This document shows positions 54,021 to 64,000 of a DNA stretch of 64,000 bases, piece by piece. Both the position numbers and the translations under genes were made by a program. The stretch is from Acanthosepion esculentum (Eukaryota > Mollusca > Cephalopoda > Sepiida > Sepiidae): assembly GCA_964036315.1 (NCBI GenBank), contig OZ038517.1, positions 53,505,288-53,569,287 on the forward strand. Direction: 5' to 3'. The notes beneath the pieces are model-generated. The model was not told where the DNA came from and made no database searches. It was given only the letters and a program-made list of their open reading frames with translations. Every line of letters begins with the position of its first letter. Positions within the stretch are counted from its first letter, which is position 1.

Positions 54021-54041
54021 ATATAGAAAGATGTTAAAACA

Positions 54042-54297
54042 GACACTTACACTTAACATCAGAAAGAGATTGCTGAAATTCCTAAAGCACAGAATGAGGA
54101 AAGATGGCTTGGAAAATTTGACACTCACGCGACATATTGTGAGGGCAAAAGGAAAACCGTGCATAACAAGCCTGTGTCAATGGATGACAGAACAATGCGA
54201 GATAGCAAAAAAAAAAAAAAATAGAAAATGACCTCCAAAGGACAAAAACTTGCAGATAGCCATGATCGCCCACATCCTGAAGGCACATGACACATAG
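54042..54297 (+). pseudogene. LINE fragment right of the insertion
   Basis: TLTLNIRKRLLKFLKHRMRK, DGLENLTLTRHIVRAKGKPC, ITSLCQWMTEQCEIAKKKKN. C-terminal tail of the LLYGSECW family, continuing the fragment at 51886. Confidence 0.75.
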
Positions 54298-54610
54298 AAT
54301 CCATCTCTATGGCAGTGAATGCTGGACATCCTTGAGCTTGAGACGCGAGAAATACCATGGACGGAACATGGAAGTAACGAAGACGTTTCAGAGATTAATG
54401 GAAACAAAAAGGAAACTTATACTTAACATCATGAAGGGGCAGTTGAAATTTCTAGGGCACGTAATGAGGAAAGAGGGCTTGCAAAATTTGACATTCACAG
54501 GACAGATTGGTGGCAAGGCGGGGGAGAGGAAAATAAAGCATAATATACAGGGTGAGATTGAGTAGATGGATGATGGAACAGTTTTCAGGTATTCGTTTCG
54601 AAAAGGCAAA
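54298..54610 (+). pseudogene. Second LINE fragment of the same family
   Basis: [59 protein letters not shown]. It overlaps in content with the copy just before it, so two independent copies or a tandem duplication lie side by side. Confidence 0.75.
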
Positions 54611-54612
<2 letters not shown>

Positions 54613-54668
<56 letters not shown>

Positions 54669-54790
54669 AATAATAATAAGAAGAAGAAGAAGAATAAGAA
54701 TAGTAATAAGAATAAGAATAAGAAGAATAAGAATAAGAAGAAGATGAAGATGAAGAAGAAGAAGAATAACAATAATAATAATAAATTTAG
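54613..54790. repeat. (ATT)n followed by (AAT/AAG)n
   Basis: (ATT)n at 54613-54665 runs into AATAATAAT then AAGAAG/AATAAG units. The ATT and AAT parts are complementary and could form a hairpin. Confidence 0.85.
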
Positions 54791-55189
54791 ATTGACAAGG
54801 TTTTCCATATCACTGAAGCAGACGTTAAACGCATCGCCTCCGCTTTCTTTCATTCTTTCTCATTATGTTTGTTTTCTTTTTTCTCATTAATACCAGATAG
54901 CGTCTCGTATAACTTTTTCTTCCATCGTTCCTCGTAATCGAAACGAAATGGTCCAATTTTTATCTTGTGCAATAGCAGGTCGTATAAATGTAATTGTTTC
55001 AATTTAGTATAGATTTTATTTCAACATAATCTTATTTTGTTTCGATATTCTTCGTTTAAAAATAGATTTCTAACAATTTTATAATTATCAAAATAAGCGT
55101 TCCTTTTCTTTCCTTCATTTCACTCAAGCAGACGTTAACCACTGATAGCTTCCACTTTCTTTTTTTCTTTCTTTCTTCTGAAGGAGCAG

Positions 55190-55560
55190 TAATGTTATTG
55201 GCCCTGACGTGGCATCTCAGCTTCAGTCACATACTCGCCGCGGTAATATGACTTACTTGTGTAATTTTTATAAATATTTTCGTGGAAATTTTTCTTTGGC
55301 TATTCGATTTTACAATTGTTCTCTTCTTTTTGTAAGATGTAACCGTAAGTTCTATGCTAACAATTTATTCGCTCATTTTGGGGCGAAATCACTTCCGGCT
55401 TCCTGCTTTCCAGTTAACTTTGACCTTCAAAACTTTAAATGCAATGTAAAGCGTTATCTTTGACTTCTTAATTCCTGTTCTGTTATTTTTCTCTCTCCTT
55501 AACAATGCTTTTCGTTTTCTGACATTTTTTTCACTTACCGCTTGCATCTGAGGAGTAAAC
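55190..55560 (+). pseudogene. Jockey-like LINE C-terminal fragment
   Basis: Frames give CNFYKYFRGNFSLAIRFYNC, RKFYANNLFAHF and LPASCFPVNFDLQNFKCNVK RYL. LPASCFP...DLxxFKxxVxRYL is the Jockey-type ORF2 terminus. Degenerate. Confidence 0.65.
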
Positions 55561-55621
55561 TCGTCAGCTAAGATAAGTCTTTATTCATATCATTATCCAT
55601 CTATCTATCTACCTATAACGG

Positions 55622-55705
55622 GGAGTCACGGTGGAGTAATGGATAGCGGTTCGAATTGAGGAATCGGAGAGCCGAGTTCGAATTCCACTCGGATCCATTA
55701 TATTA
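55622..55705 (+). mobile_element. SINE head only, joined to hammerhead-core repeats
   Basis: GGTGGAGTAATGGATAGCGG, GAGCCGAGTTCGAATTCCAC then an abrupt switch to GCCGTGAATATGACAATAAA, the hammerhead-core repeat spacer. The SINE body is missing. Confidence 0.65.
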
Positions 55706-56720
55706 TTCACGCCGTGAATATGACAATAAAGATGAGGGCAATAGTCTGAACAATGTAAATAGTTACAATACCTCATCTCAGAAATATAGGCATATCCTGA
55801 AGAAGGCCGAGGCGTCGTGAATATGACAAAGATGAGGAAAACAATCCGAACAATGTAAATAGTGTAAATAGTTAGAATAGTTTTCGTCGTGAAGATGAGA
55901 ATAAAGACGAGGACAATAGATCGAACAATGTAAATAGTCTAAACAGTTACAATACTTCATCTCAGAGATATAGACAGATCCTGAAGAAGGTCGGAGCGTA
56001 AATCGTCCGAAACGTCGTGAATATGGAGATGAGACCGGATAATGTAAATCGTGAAAATAGTTATAACTCACCTCAGAAATATAGATGGCCGAAATGTCGT
56101 GAGTGTGATAGTAAAGATGAGGACAATAGTCCGAACAATGTAAATAGTCTGAATAATTACAGTACCTCATCTCAGATATATAAACATATCCTGAAGAAGG
56201 CCGTAGCGTACAACGGCCGAAATGTCGAGAATATGACAGAAAAGACGAGGACAACAGTGAATAGTGTAAATAATTATAATACCTCATCTCAACAGTGAAT
56301 AGTGTAAATAATAATAATACCTCATCTCAGAAATATAGACCGATCCTGAAGAAGGCCGGAGCATACAACAGCCGAAACGTCGTGAATATGACAAAGATGA
56401 GGACAATAGTCCGAACAATGTAAATAGTCTGAATAATTACAGTACCTCATCTCAGATATATAAACATATCCTGAAGAAGGCCGTAGCGTACAACGGCCGA
56501 AATGTCGAGAATATGACAGAAAAGACGAGGACAACAGTGAATAGTGTAAATAATTATAATACCTCATCTCAACAGTGAATAGTGTAAATAATCATAATAC
56601 CTCATCTCAGAAATATAGACCGATCCTGAAGAAGGCCGGAGCATACAACAGCCGAAACGTCGTGAATATGACAAAGATGCGGGCAATAGTCCGAACAATG
56701 TAAATAGTGTCAATAATTAT
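55705..56720 (+). ncRNA. Hammerhead-core repeat array, intact CTGAAGA blocks
   Basis: Cores start at 55797 (truncated), 55981, 56191, 56346, 56471 and 56626. The last four form two identical 280-bp dimers (56191/56471, 56346/56626). Most read CTGAAGA, GGCC-type helix II around GGAGCATACAAC or GTAGCGTACAAC, GAAAC (or GAAAT) and GTCGTGAATATGAC. CATATC before and GAATATG after the core could pair as helix I. GAA-ACGT-C leaves only a self-complementary ACGT for helix III, as in hammerheads that act as dimers. Confidence 0.6.
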
Positions 56721-56799
56721 CTAGTTTATTGTTATTGTTGTTAATAATATCATTTTCTTTTTTTTACTGTTGTTTATTTTCTGCTTTTTCATTGTTTTT

Positions 56800-56885
56800 C
56801 TTCGGTTTATTTTTTTTTGTTCTCTTAGCGTCGTTGTTTGTCTTGCTTAGGGTGAAATGATAAAAAAGGGTCAAATAAATGTTAA
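56800..56885 (+). repeat. LINE 3'-terminal block
   Basis: TGTCTTGCTTAGGGTGAAAT followed by GATAAAAAAG matches the LINE 3' end at 24780. Confidence 0.5.
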
Positions 56886-56889
56886 AGGT

Positions 56890-57535
56890 AACTAAGTACT
56901 CAAAAATACTGATAATGCTACAGCTGGCGCCGTCGAAAGAAGTGACAGGTCTGTAGAACATTCCTGAAAATTTGAAATTGCTTTCGGGGGAACGCTTGTG
57001 CCGTATTACTGGGTGCCGGACTGGTGATGGCCAACATGCATTGCATCTCAACAGTAAGACTAAATAAATTTTCTCAGAAACCTTATCAGCAAAGCTCATA
57101 GCTTTCTCGTTATCAACAACCCCAACCCAAATGTAAGTCAGGTTGAATATTTTGGTTACCTTATCTGAGAAGTATTCTCGAATACCATTCGAGGAGATAA
57201 TTCTTAAAACTTTAAACTTAACTTAGACCAAGGACACAAAGATCGGATTTTTTTTTAAAGAGTACAAGAGGGTGCTGAAAAAGTTCTTGCACCGGTAATA
57301 GTTATCGAGCTAGTCTGGTTGATCAGTACTTCTCTGTAAGGAGTTCGATCTTCAATGTGTATTCCATACTTGTATCAAACTAAGCAGAGTAGCAACAGCA
57401 TATAGAGAGAGTACAAGAACGCTGTTTGATATTCATGGCAATAGCGAGAGAGCTGTTTCCATATAGGAAACATTAGGCACTCATTGGCCGTTGAGTTAGA
57501 GTGGCTGTCGGTTGAAACGTTTAAAATCTCTTTCT
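56890..57535. other. Unassigned sequence
   Basis: No gene recognised. The 111-codon minus-strand frame 57099-56764 has no recognisable motif. Patches resemble LINE untranslated sequence. Confidence 0.35.
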
Positions 57536-57539
57536 TTCT

Positions 57540-58015
57540 TTTTTAATCAATTCACCTCAAGCAAGGCAATAATGCCACTAAGATGCAAGAGGGTACTGAG
57601 AGTGAAATAGAATGAGGAGACTTTAGAAGAAAACCTGAGAACCCAAACCTAAACAGGAAACAAGTGATGAACCTCTACACCTGTTCAAAAGACGGGGGAG
57701 GAGAGTAACCTGGGTGATAGGCGAACGTATCTACTCCTATTGAAGAGAAAAAAAATAGAAAAATTGAGCTCTCTAGCCTTGGAAGCTAATTACTTATTAT
57801 TTTGTGTTCGACATTTTATTTTTAACAGTTCACTCCAAGGAAAGCGATAATGCCACTAAGACGCAATGGGCTACGGGGAGTGAAAGAGAATGAAAAAATT
57901 TAGAAGGAACCGGAAACCCAATACTAAACAAAGGACAAACCTCTACTCCTGTTCAAAAGATCAAGAAGAGTGAACCGGATGATAAGCGAACCTGTCTACT
58001 CCTCTAAAACAGTTT
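57540..58015 (-). repeat. Two tandem LINE 3'-end blocks
   Basis: CACCTCAAGCAAGGCAATAA (57546) and CACTCCAAGGAAAGCGATAA (57827) each start a block of about 280 bp sharing AATGCCACTAAGA, GAACCTCTACACCTGTTCAA and GCGAACCTGTCTACTCCT-like text. The reverse complement of the second half recurs at 59885-60115. Confidence 0.6.
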
Positions 58016-58019
58016 TTCA

Positions 58020-58480
58020 GGAAATTAAAATTCTCAACTCCAGATATCGCTGTTTCTCGTATTGACGGGAGTTTCCTTCCAAATCTTTTGTTTATAGTAG
58101 TGTGGAAAGTTAACATCTTGAATTATGTTATCTTCTATTGGGTTGGTGCATAATTATCAGGCGTTTTTGTAGGCGAGTTTTTTGTTAATAAAAATTGCTG
58201 TTTTGTTTACTTTTTTTTAATAAAAACATATTTTCAGGTTATAAAAATGCGTGTCAATAATCATAAGCTCCGGAATAATCATTTAAAAATGTTATTGTTG
58301 AGCAGTTATGTTTCTTTTTCATAATAAATATCGTTTTAAAAATGCCTGATAATTATGCACCAACCTAATAGTTGTATGTGCTACTCATTATAGATATTAC
58401 TGTTGTTGGAAATGACGTAGACTTTTATTTGGTAAAGCTCTTTGTTCACGATTTGGTAGCGTCAGTCTATGGTAATGTTG
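58020..58480 (-). pseudogene. LINE fragment split by a MITE
   Basis: Left part CAGGAAATTAAAATTCTCAA to ATGTTATCTTC and right part GTATGTGCTACTCATTATAG onward align with 48575-48830 once the 231-bp MITE is removed. Degenerate. Confidence 0.65.
58138..58368. mobile_element. Mariner-type MITE, 231 bp
   Basis: Flanked by TA at 58136-58137 and 58369-58370. Ends TTGGGTTGGTGCATAATTAT CAGGCG and, inverted, TTAGGTTGGTGCATAATTAT CAGGCA give 31-bp inverted repeats with two differences. The TTAGGTTGGTGCA start is typical of mariners of the cecropia/irritans groups. No coding capacity. Confidence 0.88.
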
Positions 58481-58884
58481 ATGGTGAAATTTAAAAAAGA
58501 ATATCGACTCAGCAAAATATTCAAGACATTAGTAGTTCATCGCAATGTATCTGACATTATTTTAGACTTGAAAAAAAATCGCAGTTTTAATTAAAATAAA
58601 AAGTTAATTTTATAAGGCGAAAATATATAGAATGTACCCTAATTTCTGAGTTTTTCACGGTAAATCTACGTCCAGGTTCATATTACATTTCACCTTTCTT
58701 AAAAACAAAAGAAATCTACGTTCAGGTTTATATCACATTTCTCAAAAAATCTACTGATAACACAGTGCGAGATATTTAAAAACATAATCAGAGATCTTTC
58801 GACTTGAAGGCATACTGCAAATGGTTTTAAAAATTATGTTCATCCAATACAATACACAAACGCCACTCAAAGTAAAGGGGCTGA

Positions 58885-59178
58885 TGACTGGATCATGTTG
58901 AAACACCTTTTCCCGTACGATCACCAAATTTAAACAACGTTGGCCGATATGGGTAACCGCTTGTAAATACAAGGTTAATCGGAGAGGTGAGTTCCAATTT
59001 TATTGGGTTCGTTATATTCACTTACGCGTAAGTACCCCTGGGAAACGTATGAAGCCACCTTCTCCCCACCACGCTATGGGTTAATTAGTAAGACTTGTAA
59101 AACTAAACCATTGTTAACTCAAAAAGAAAATTATTACAATCTAAAAATGTTTTCTGGCTTTAACCCCTTCATTTTTAT
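58885..59178 (+). mobile_element. 5S-headed SINE copy
   Basis: The head reads CGTACGATCACCAAATTTAA, GGGTAACCGCTTGTAAATAC (5S rRNA internal region, diverged). It is followed by a tRNA-SINE-like AATCGGAGAGGTGAGTTCCA and the shared body TATTCACTTACGCGTAAGTA ... GCTATGGGTTAATTAGTAAG ... TTTTCTGGCTTTAACCCC. Confidence 0.65.
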
Positions 59179-59189
59179 TTGCTTTTAAT

Positions 59190-59590
59190 ATAGTAACTAA
59201 AAAATTTAGGCAACTTGAAGTACCCAAGCCGTGGCTAACACTTCTACCGGACGTATGAGTTGACAATTCGGTTCGTTTCAAGCTCAGAAGGGTATAAAAA
59301 GATATAAACACGTCTGTAGCTGGTTTTTGAATGTAATGTTTTGGACTTGTTCATTCGCCCGTGTCTGAAAAACATTTTCGGTAAAAACGTATATACACGT
59401 CTACGCCGGGGTAAGGGTTAACCTGCAAGTCGATGTTTTAAGTCTGTGTACGTTAGAAAATGTAAATATTACAGAGGAAGAAGAGTTAACAAGAAATAAC
59501 AAATGACTGTGGATTGCAATTAAAATAATCATCAGATATTCCATCATTCTGGTTAAATTCTTAAGGATGAATTTCCAACTATTCCTAAAA
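59190..59590. other. Unassigned sequence
   Basis: Contains GGGTATAAAAAGATATAAA at 59290 (TATA-like) but no linked coding region. Confidence 0.3.
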
Positions 59591-59598
59591 AAAAAAAA

Positions 59599-59602
<4 letters not shown>

Positions 59603-59661
<59 letters not shown>
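59603..59661. repeat. (TA)n microsatellite
   Basis: About 29 TA units after a poly-A run. Confidence 0.95.
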
Positions 59662-59662
<1 letters not shown>

Positions 59663-59884
59663 CTTCCGTCTTCAACGCCACGTTTATGCGAAGCCAGCCT
59701 TTCTGCAATAAACAATATTAAAAACAAAAATCGATCACAGTTAGAATCCTTGGAGGAAGATTTAAGAGTATGCCTGTCGACATTGCAAAAAAGATATTCG
59801 AAAAAAAAAAATGTCATACTCAGATATCTCATTAAATGTTAAATTATAATAAACAGAAAAATAAATCAATATTTAATAGCAGTA

Positions 59885-60115
59885 TATAGGTTCGCCTGTC
59901 GCCCGGTTAAGATTCCTCCCTTTTGAACAGGAGTAGAGGTCTATCGCTTTGTTCCTGTTTAGGATTGGGGCTCCGGTTCCTTTTAGTATTTTTCAACTCT
60001 ATACTTCTAATGTCCCCGCCTAAACTCTGAAATTTTATTTACTATTTATTTATTTTTTCTTCAATAGGAGTAGATAGGTTTGCCTATCGTAAGGTTCACT
60101 GCTCTCAGGTCTTTT
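59885..60115 (+). repeat. Dispersed repeat, inverse of 57600-58010
   Basis: TTTTGAACAGGAGTAGAGGT and CAATAGGAGTAGATAGGTTT GCC match the LINE-associated blocks on the other strand. Confidence 0.5.
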
Positions 60116-60300
60116 AAACAGTATTTAAGATTTAAAGAATTTGGGCTGTTTTTGTATTTTCTAACGGTATATTTCATATATATATATATATATATCATAG
60201 AAAGAACAAATGGAATAAAAATCCAGTTCGGGGCATTTACTTTTAAAAAGGGCTCAATACAAAGTAGAGCAATATATTATTGTATTATGTTTTTATTACA

Positions 60301-60850
60301 AGAGATTATAATAAAACATGTTGAAATCGCTACACAAAAGCTTTCACGTTTCAATACTATGATTGTACTTCTTCAGGCGATGTTAAGTAACTGGTGATGA
60401 AATGATTTTTAAGGAAATTTAAAAAGAAATTGTTACCTCTTTCCTTTTTTTAACTTTTGTGTTGTGGTAGGATCCACCTAATTTGCATAGTGGAGTACTG
60501 ACTATATAAATATGGTTGGTACCGGGAAGACAGGGAGGCGAATCAAGAGATTCAACTAGAGACTCTGCCCGACTGCGACATAGTCAACACGTTCTCCAGG
60601 AACGGTCTTCCCAGGAAGATACAAAAGACTATATGTAAATATTGTGTACACTTTCTTGTTTAAATACATTTTCTTCTAAGTACATTTTGTGTTGCATTAT
60701 TATTCCATGCATTAGTCAAGTTTCAACATTTTGGAAAAGAGATAACAATTTGTTTTTAAATTTACGTAAAATTCATTTCATCACCATTTACTTACCATCG
60801 CCTGAAGAAGTACAATCAAAGTATTGAAACTTGAAATCTTTTGTGTAGCG
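60301..60850. repeat. Palindrome with hammerhead-type cores, interrupted by a solo LTR
   Basis: Left arm 60320-60454 and right arm 60729-60845 are inverted copies of about 120 bp (CAGGCGATGTTAAGTAACTG, GATGAAATGA, AATTGTTACCTCTTTCC against the complement of GGAAAAGAGATAACAATTTG onward). Cores: 60348-60376 minus and 60802-60830 plus, CTGAAGA ... GAAAC. ATCGC before and GCGAT after could form helix I around a GTA cleavage triplet. Confidence 0.8.
60460..60728 (+). mobile_element. Solo LTR, 269 bp, with TTTTG target duplication
   Basis: TTTTG at 60455-60459 and 60729-60733. Ends TGTTG...CAACA. It shares GGTAGGATCCACCTAATTTG, GTTGGTACCGGGAAGAC, GTACATTTTGTGTTGCATTA with 48215-48502. It sits almost exactly at the centre of the palindrome. 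Confidence 0.88.

Positions 60851-60892
<42 letters not shown>
60849..60892. repeat. (AAT)n microsatellite
   Basis: About 14 AAT units directly after the palindrome's right arm. Confidence 0.9.
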
Positions 60893-60894
<2 letters not shown>

Positions 60895-60896
<2 letters not shown>

Positions 60897-62045
60897 CAAA
60901 AAGTGGTCTCCGTATGCTTCTTATAACATGTAAAGTGGATAGGTTGGTTAATAAAACAAGAACAAACGAAAGAGTACCAACATAATTAGTATGAAAGGCA
61001 TTTATTATTAACCATATAACAGAAATATAGCACGGAGAGACAGGTTTCAGGTCTGGAATTTTTGGACACGACTGTATCCTTCATCAACGGTTCGAGGAAC
61101 AAACAGAGAACTGGGAATTACTAGCAGACAAATATTTTTGTAGATTGTGTATTTTCCAGTAGAAATCGTATTATTAGCAGAAACCAGATCACTGTCTGAT
61201 TCCTCGATGTGCGAAACATTTTATGAAAATAAATTTAAAATGTTGACAGGTGTAAAAGTGTCAGGCAAGTCTATAGTTACTAGTGTATGTCGTGGAGGAG
61301 TGAGATTGTAAACATTGATGAAGAGAGTCATGGGTTTGGGGAGAGGGAAAGACATCACGCGTGTAGCAAGTTGTAGCAAAAATTGGCAGATCACGTGGCA
61401 AAATGTTGAAAGACGGAATCTATGGTTAGATATTCGAAGAAAATGTCAAGCTCAACTATCTCATGTAATGAAAAGGAAGAAAGAGCAAGTGAGGGGAAAA
61501 GAGGAGAAGGAGGATATATAATAATAGAATATTAATAAATAAAATAAAATGAAAAGAAAAAGTAAAGGTAAAAAAATATTGATAACAAATTGGAAATTTG
61601 CTGTTAACAAAAAAGGGTTTAATAAAATAAAGGAAAATCTGAGAGAGAAAAACGCGTACATATATAGATGCACATGCGTACATAAGTGCACATGACAGTG
61701 TGTAAATATACACAAGCCACCACACAAACATATGAATCACCATACACGTATAGATATAAATTAATATGTATCTTCACTAACCTCCCACTCTCCTTACATA
61801 AGCTTATATGTAAAAGAGCCATAGTGATAGATTCAATGATGGTATAAAAACGGTGACTGGAGAGTTGCCCTCATTGTGCAGGACAATCCTTCTTTTGCTG
61901 ACTAGTGTGTCATGAAGGAAATCATAGGTGGTAGAACATAAAATATAATGTGTAAGTGGGGTGCTGGCTGTTAAAATTTAGGGGAAAGTGAGCGTGGCAC
62001 TGACTCATCCAGGGAGTGGTGTTGCGGATTATGGGTTTCCATGTC
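60895..62045. other. Unassigned AT-rich sequence
   Basis: The 68-codon plus-strand frame at 61315 and minus-strand frames at 61456-61822 show no motif. At 61060-61095 the minus strand reads TTGATGAAGGATACAG then TGTCC, a weak echo of the hammerhead first block. Confidence 0.35.
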
Positions 62046-62046
62046 G

Positions 62047-62048
<2 letters not shown>

Positions 62049-62093
<45 letters not shown>

Positions 62094-62184
62094 AAAAAAA
62101 AAATAAGGAAGAACAGTAAGATCCGGTGTTCTTATTGATATTTTTATTTTGACAAAACAGTGCTCAATGTAAATTTACGGAGAA

Positions 62185-62246
<62 letters not shown>
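62049..62246. repeat. Two (TA)n tracts
   Basis: (TA)n at 62049-62086 and 62192-62246. The spacer includes GACAAAACAGTGCTCAATGT AAATTTAC, similar to 35890-35925. Confidence 0.9.
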
Positions 62247-62251
<5 letters not shown>

Positions 62252-62477
62252 ATAGATGGCTGTCGCTGTATTGTTATGTAGACGAGGTTACAACGCATCG
62301 ATAAACAGCAAGAGTTGGATGACTCGGCTGCCTTCGGTCTGGAAACGCAATCTGATACAGCCGTGCAGCCTCGTATCCATTACTATTTGTGCGGCCGTAT
62401 GTAAAAATCATACCTACCTGCTCACGATATGAATATACTGACATTGTTCAACAAAACACTTCTCACACTCACTACTA

Positions 62478-62594
62478 AACATGTTAACACATTGAAGACA
62501 GTCTAATCACAAATGTAAACAATTGACAAACAATGTTAACATGTTAACACATTGAAGACAGTCTAACCACAAATTTAAACAATTGACAAATAGT
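62478..62594. repeat. Two direct copies of a 58-bp unit
   Basis: ATGTTAACACATTGAAGACA and GTCTAATCACAAATGTAAAC occur twice with few differences (62478-62535, 62537-62593). Confidence 0.8.
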
Positions 62595-62639
62595 CTACAT
62601 GACAACACAGCGCCATCTACCGTAATCTTTCTTTAAACT

Positions 62640-63070
62640 TAATAACTCAAGAATGAAGGATTTGCGGACATATGTTTATATCGACTTTTGTGCTTATTTT
62701 GGTGGGTGAAATCCGCCCCCAAAGTTTGTACGCGTATTTTTGATATACTCTGTATACAGGTTTGCAATAAAGTCATTATAGAGTTACTTACAATAACAAT
62801 TAAGACAAAAAAAATAATCAACAATCGATAAATTTATTTTTAAAATGGTTCTGGTTAATTCTGGTTAGTAACAATAAAATGCTATGGTAAACTATAGTAA
62901 ATTAATTACCGATACTGTTCGAATTTGCAAGCCACCTGCTTCAAAGCATTCCCTACAAACTTGATAGAACGCTTTGCTTTTTTATTATAAGTAATTGTAT
63001 AGTTGACTTTATTGCCACCCTGGATACAAAAGTAGAAATTAAAGTCAACACCCAGAGGCGACAGTCTGTT
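62640..63070. repeat. Mixed repeat fragments
   Basis: 62665-62745 resembles 14985-15080. 62930-62975 resembles 63485-63545 (TCGAAYTTGCAAGCCACCTGC). 63030-63070 is the hammerhead 3' half seen at 13060 and 18450, with GTAAC in place of GAAAC. Confidence 0.5.
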
Positions 63071-63189
63071 ACATGCTAGGTTTTGAGTGCTTCTATTTAA
63101 TCTATTGTAATTAAAGAGCAGTATAATACGCGGTGCGTTATTTTTTTTAAACAGTGCGTATTGTACTTTAGCGAATATTTATAAATAGT

Positions 63190-63298
63190 TGTCTTACGTT
63201 TGTCTTATTATCATTGTAGACATCAAGGAAGTCACCACGAGAGCTGTGCTCGATAAAATCAAAGGTGACTTTGTGGGTGACGAATTATTCTCCACCTT

Positions 63299-63341
<43 letters not shown>

Positions 63342-63560
63342 CCTATCGCTACTTTCACAGAAAGCCTAACCTTCACAGCAAGGGCTCGCCATGCCACTCA
63401 CATTGTAACAAACCAGCTACATTCCCTCCGTATTCCATTGGCAAGAAGTAAGTTCCATTCGGACAGCTTCTTCCCGCGATATGACCGATACTCTTCGAAC
63501 TGCAAGCAACCTGCTTCAATGCATTCCCTACAAACTTGATAGAACGCTTCAACAAATGTC
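63190..63560 (+). pseudogene. Jockey-like LINE C-terminal fragment with (TC)n insertion
   Basis: VGDELFSTFQLLS, a (TC)n run at 63306-63338, then TFTARARHATHIVTNQLHSL and RIPLARSKFHSDSFFPR. It matches the Jockey-type tail at 36375-36570. The (TC)n has replaced part of the HRRKVASLSLFYRY segment. Confidence 0.7.
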
Positions 63561-63579
63561 ACGACACAAATGGTTCTGA

Positions 63580-63835
63580 CTGCTTAAATCTGCAAATGCA
63601 TCTCGAATAAATTGCTTGAGGTAATCGACATTTCTCTGTTTCTTTGACAAAACGGGATCATAATTTGATAATTCCCTATATAACGAAATTCGTCGGGGTC
63701 AAATCTGGTCAGCAAGGAGGCCACGACATCCTAGCCATCTTCCTGGAAATGTTGCGCCAAGAGAATTTCTTACTTCGAGAGCAAAAAGGTGGCGGTGCCA
63801 AATCATGTTGAAAGTAAAGATTTGAAGTATAGTGA
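63580..63835 (-). pseudogene. Tc1/mariner-type transposase catalytic remnant
   Basis: Minus-strand frames read QHDLAPPPFCSRSKKFSWRN then SWPPC, stop, PDLTPTNFVI. These correspond to QQDGAPPHF...WPPRSPDLTPLDFFLWG, the second and third acidic blocks of IS630-Tc1-mariner transposases. Frameshifts and stops show it is dead. Confidence 0.6.
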
Positions 63836-64000
63836 CCACTCTGTTCATATTTATATCATTGTCGAGTATGTCTATCGAGGGTTATCACTGCGTGACTCGA
63901 CGAGATATCAAGCAACGAGATATCAAGCAACGAGATACGCATTCAACGCATATGCATGATTTTTTTTTTAATTGAAGAAAGACGTTACACTGGCAGAATC

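Larger units (their letters stand above)
51980..54041. mobile_element. Foldback-like insertion with hammerhead-core arms
   Basis: 2,062 bp flanked by exact GACACTTACACT repeats (51968-51979 and 54042-54053) inside a LINE. Left arm: three full and one partial minus-oriented hammerhead-core units (51980-52328, 52554-52611), split by a solo LTR. Middle: a Jockey RT scrap. Right arm: six plus-oriented units of 128 bp (53160-54020). It has no protein of its own. Confidence 0.7.

Noticed and set aside
61060..61110. Another hammerhead (TTGATGAAGG ... GTCC)
   Set aside because: The first block starts T not C, and no GAAA follows helix II at the right distance.

Overview
The window is eukaryotic, AT-rich and repeat-dominated. 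It has long (TA)n tracts, Penelope-like, Jockey-type and other non-LTR retroelement fragments, Tc1/mariner, pogo-type and piggyBac-type DNA transposons, Helitron helicase pieces, and SINEs with tRNA-like or 5S-rRNA-like heads. That mix, and the wording of the LINE and Penelope proteins, best fits a mollusc, most likely a cephalopod such as an octopus. This is inference; nothing here names the species.

One host gene can be supported. It is an alkaline phosphatase on the minus strand, seen as four consecutive exons (43437-43217, 33813-33636, 31143-30971, 13737-13633) with clean GT/AG borders and matching phases. They encode about 225 residues and carry the metal-binding, nucleophile and substrate-arginine motifs. 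The signal-peptide exon and the C-terminal half were not found. The introns are about 9.4, 2.5 and 17.2 kb and are packed with repeats.

Layout: 1-1.7 kb, LINE scrap and two pogo-type MITEs; 2.5-4.4 kb, a decayed Penelope-like element; 4.6-7.2 kb, composite (TA)n and purine arrays; 7.4-10.4 kb, LINE ends, a four-copy 5S-derived cluster and SINEs; 10.9-15.3 kb, MITE, (TA)n arrays, an inverted repeat, phosphatase exon 4 and Helitron remains; 15.29-16.58 kb, an intact mariner; 17.3-18.5 kb, a Penelope 3' end followed by a complete hammerhead ribozyme fold; 20.5-24.8 kb, simple repeats and LINE tails; 25.65-30.8 kb, a satellite of about 43 copies of a 116-bp unit; 31-34 kb, phosphatase exons and LINE/SINE pieces; 35.2-35.8 kb, a piggyBac-type MITE; 36.4-42 kb, LINE pieces and minisatellites; 43.2 kb, phosphatase exon 1; 44-51 kb, palindromes, nested LINEs and a solo LTR; 52-56.7 kb, tandem hammerhead-core repeats; 58-64 kb, further MITE, LTR, LINE and SINE copies.

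The strongest unexplained theme is the repeated hammerhead-type motif (CTGANGA, helix II, GAAAC). It occurs singly, as inverted pairs forming palindromes, and as tandem arrays. One array set, 51980-54041, sits inside a LINE between exact 12-bp direct repeats, so it looks like a mobile unit in its own right.
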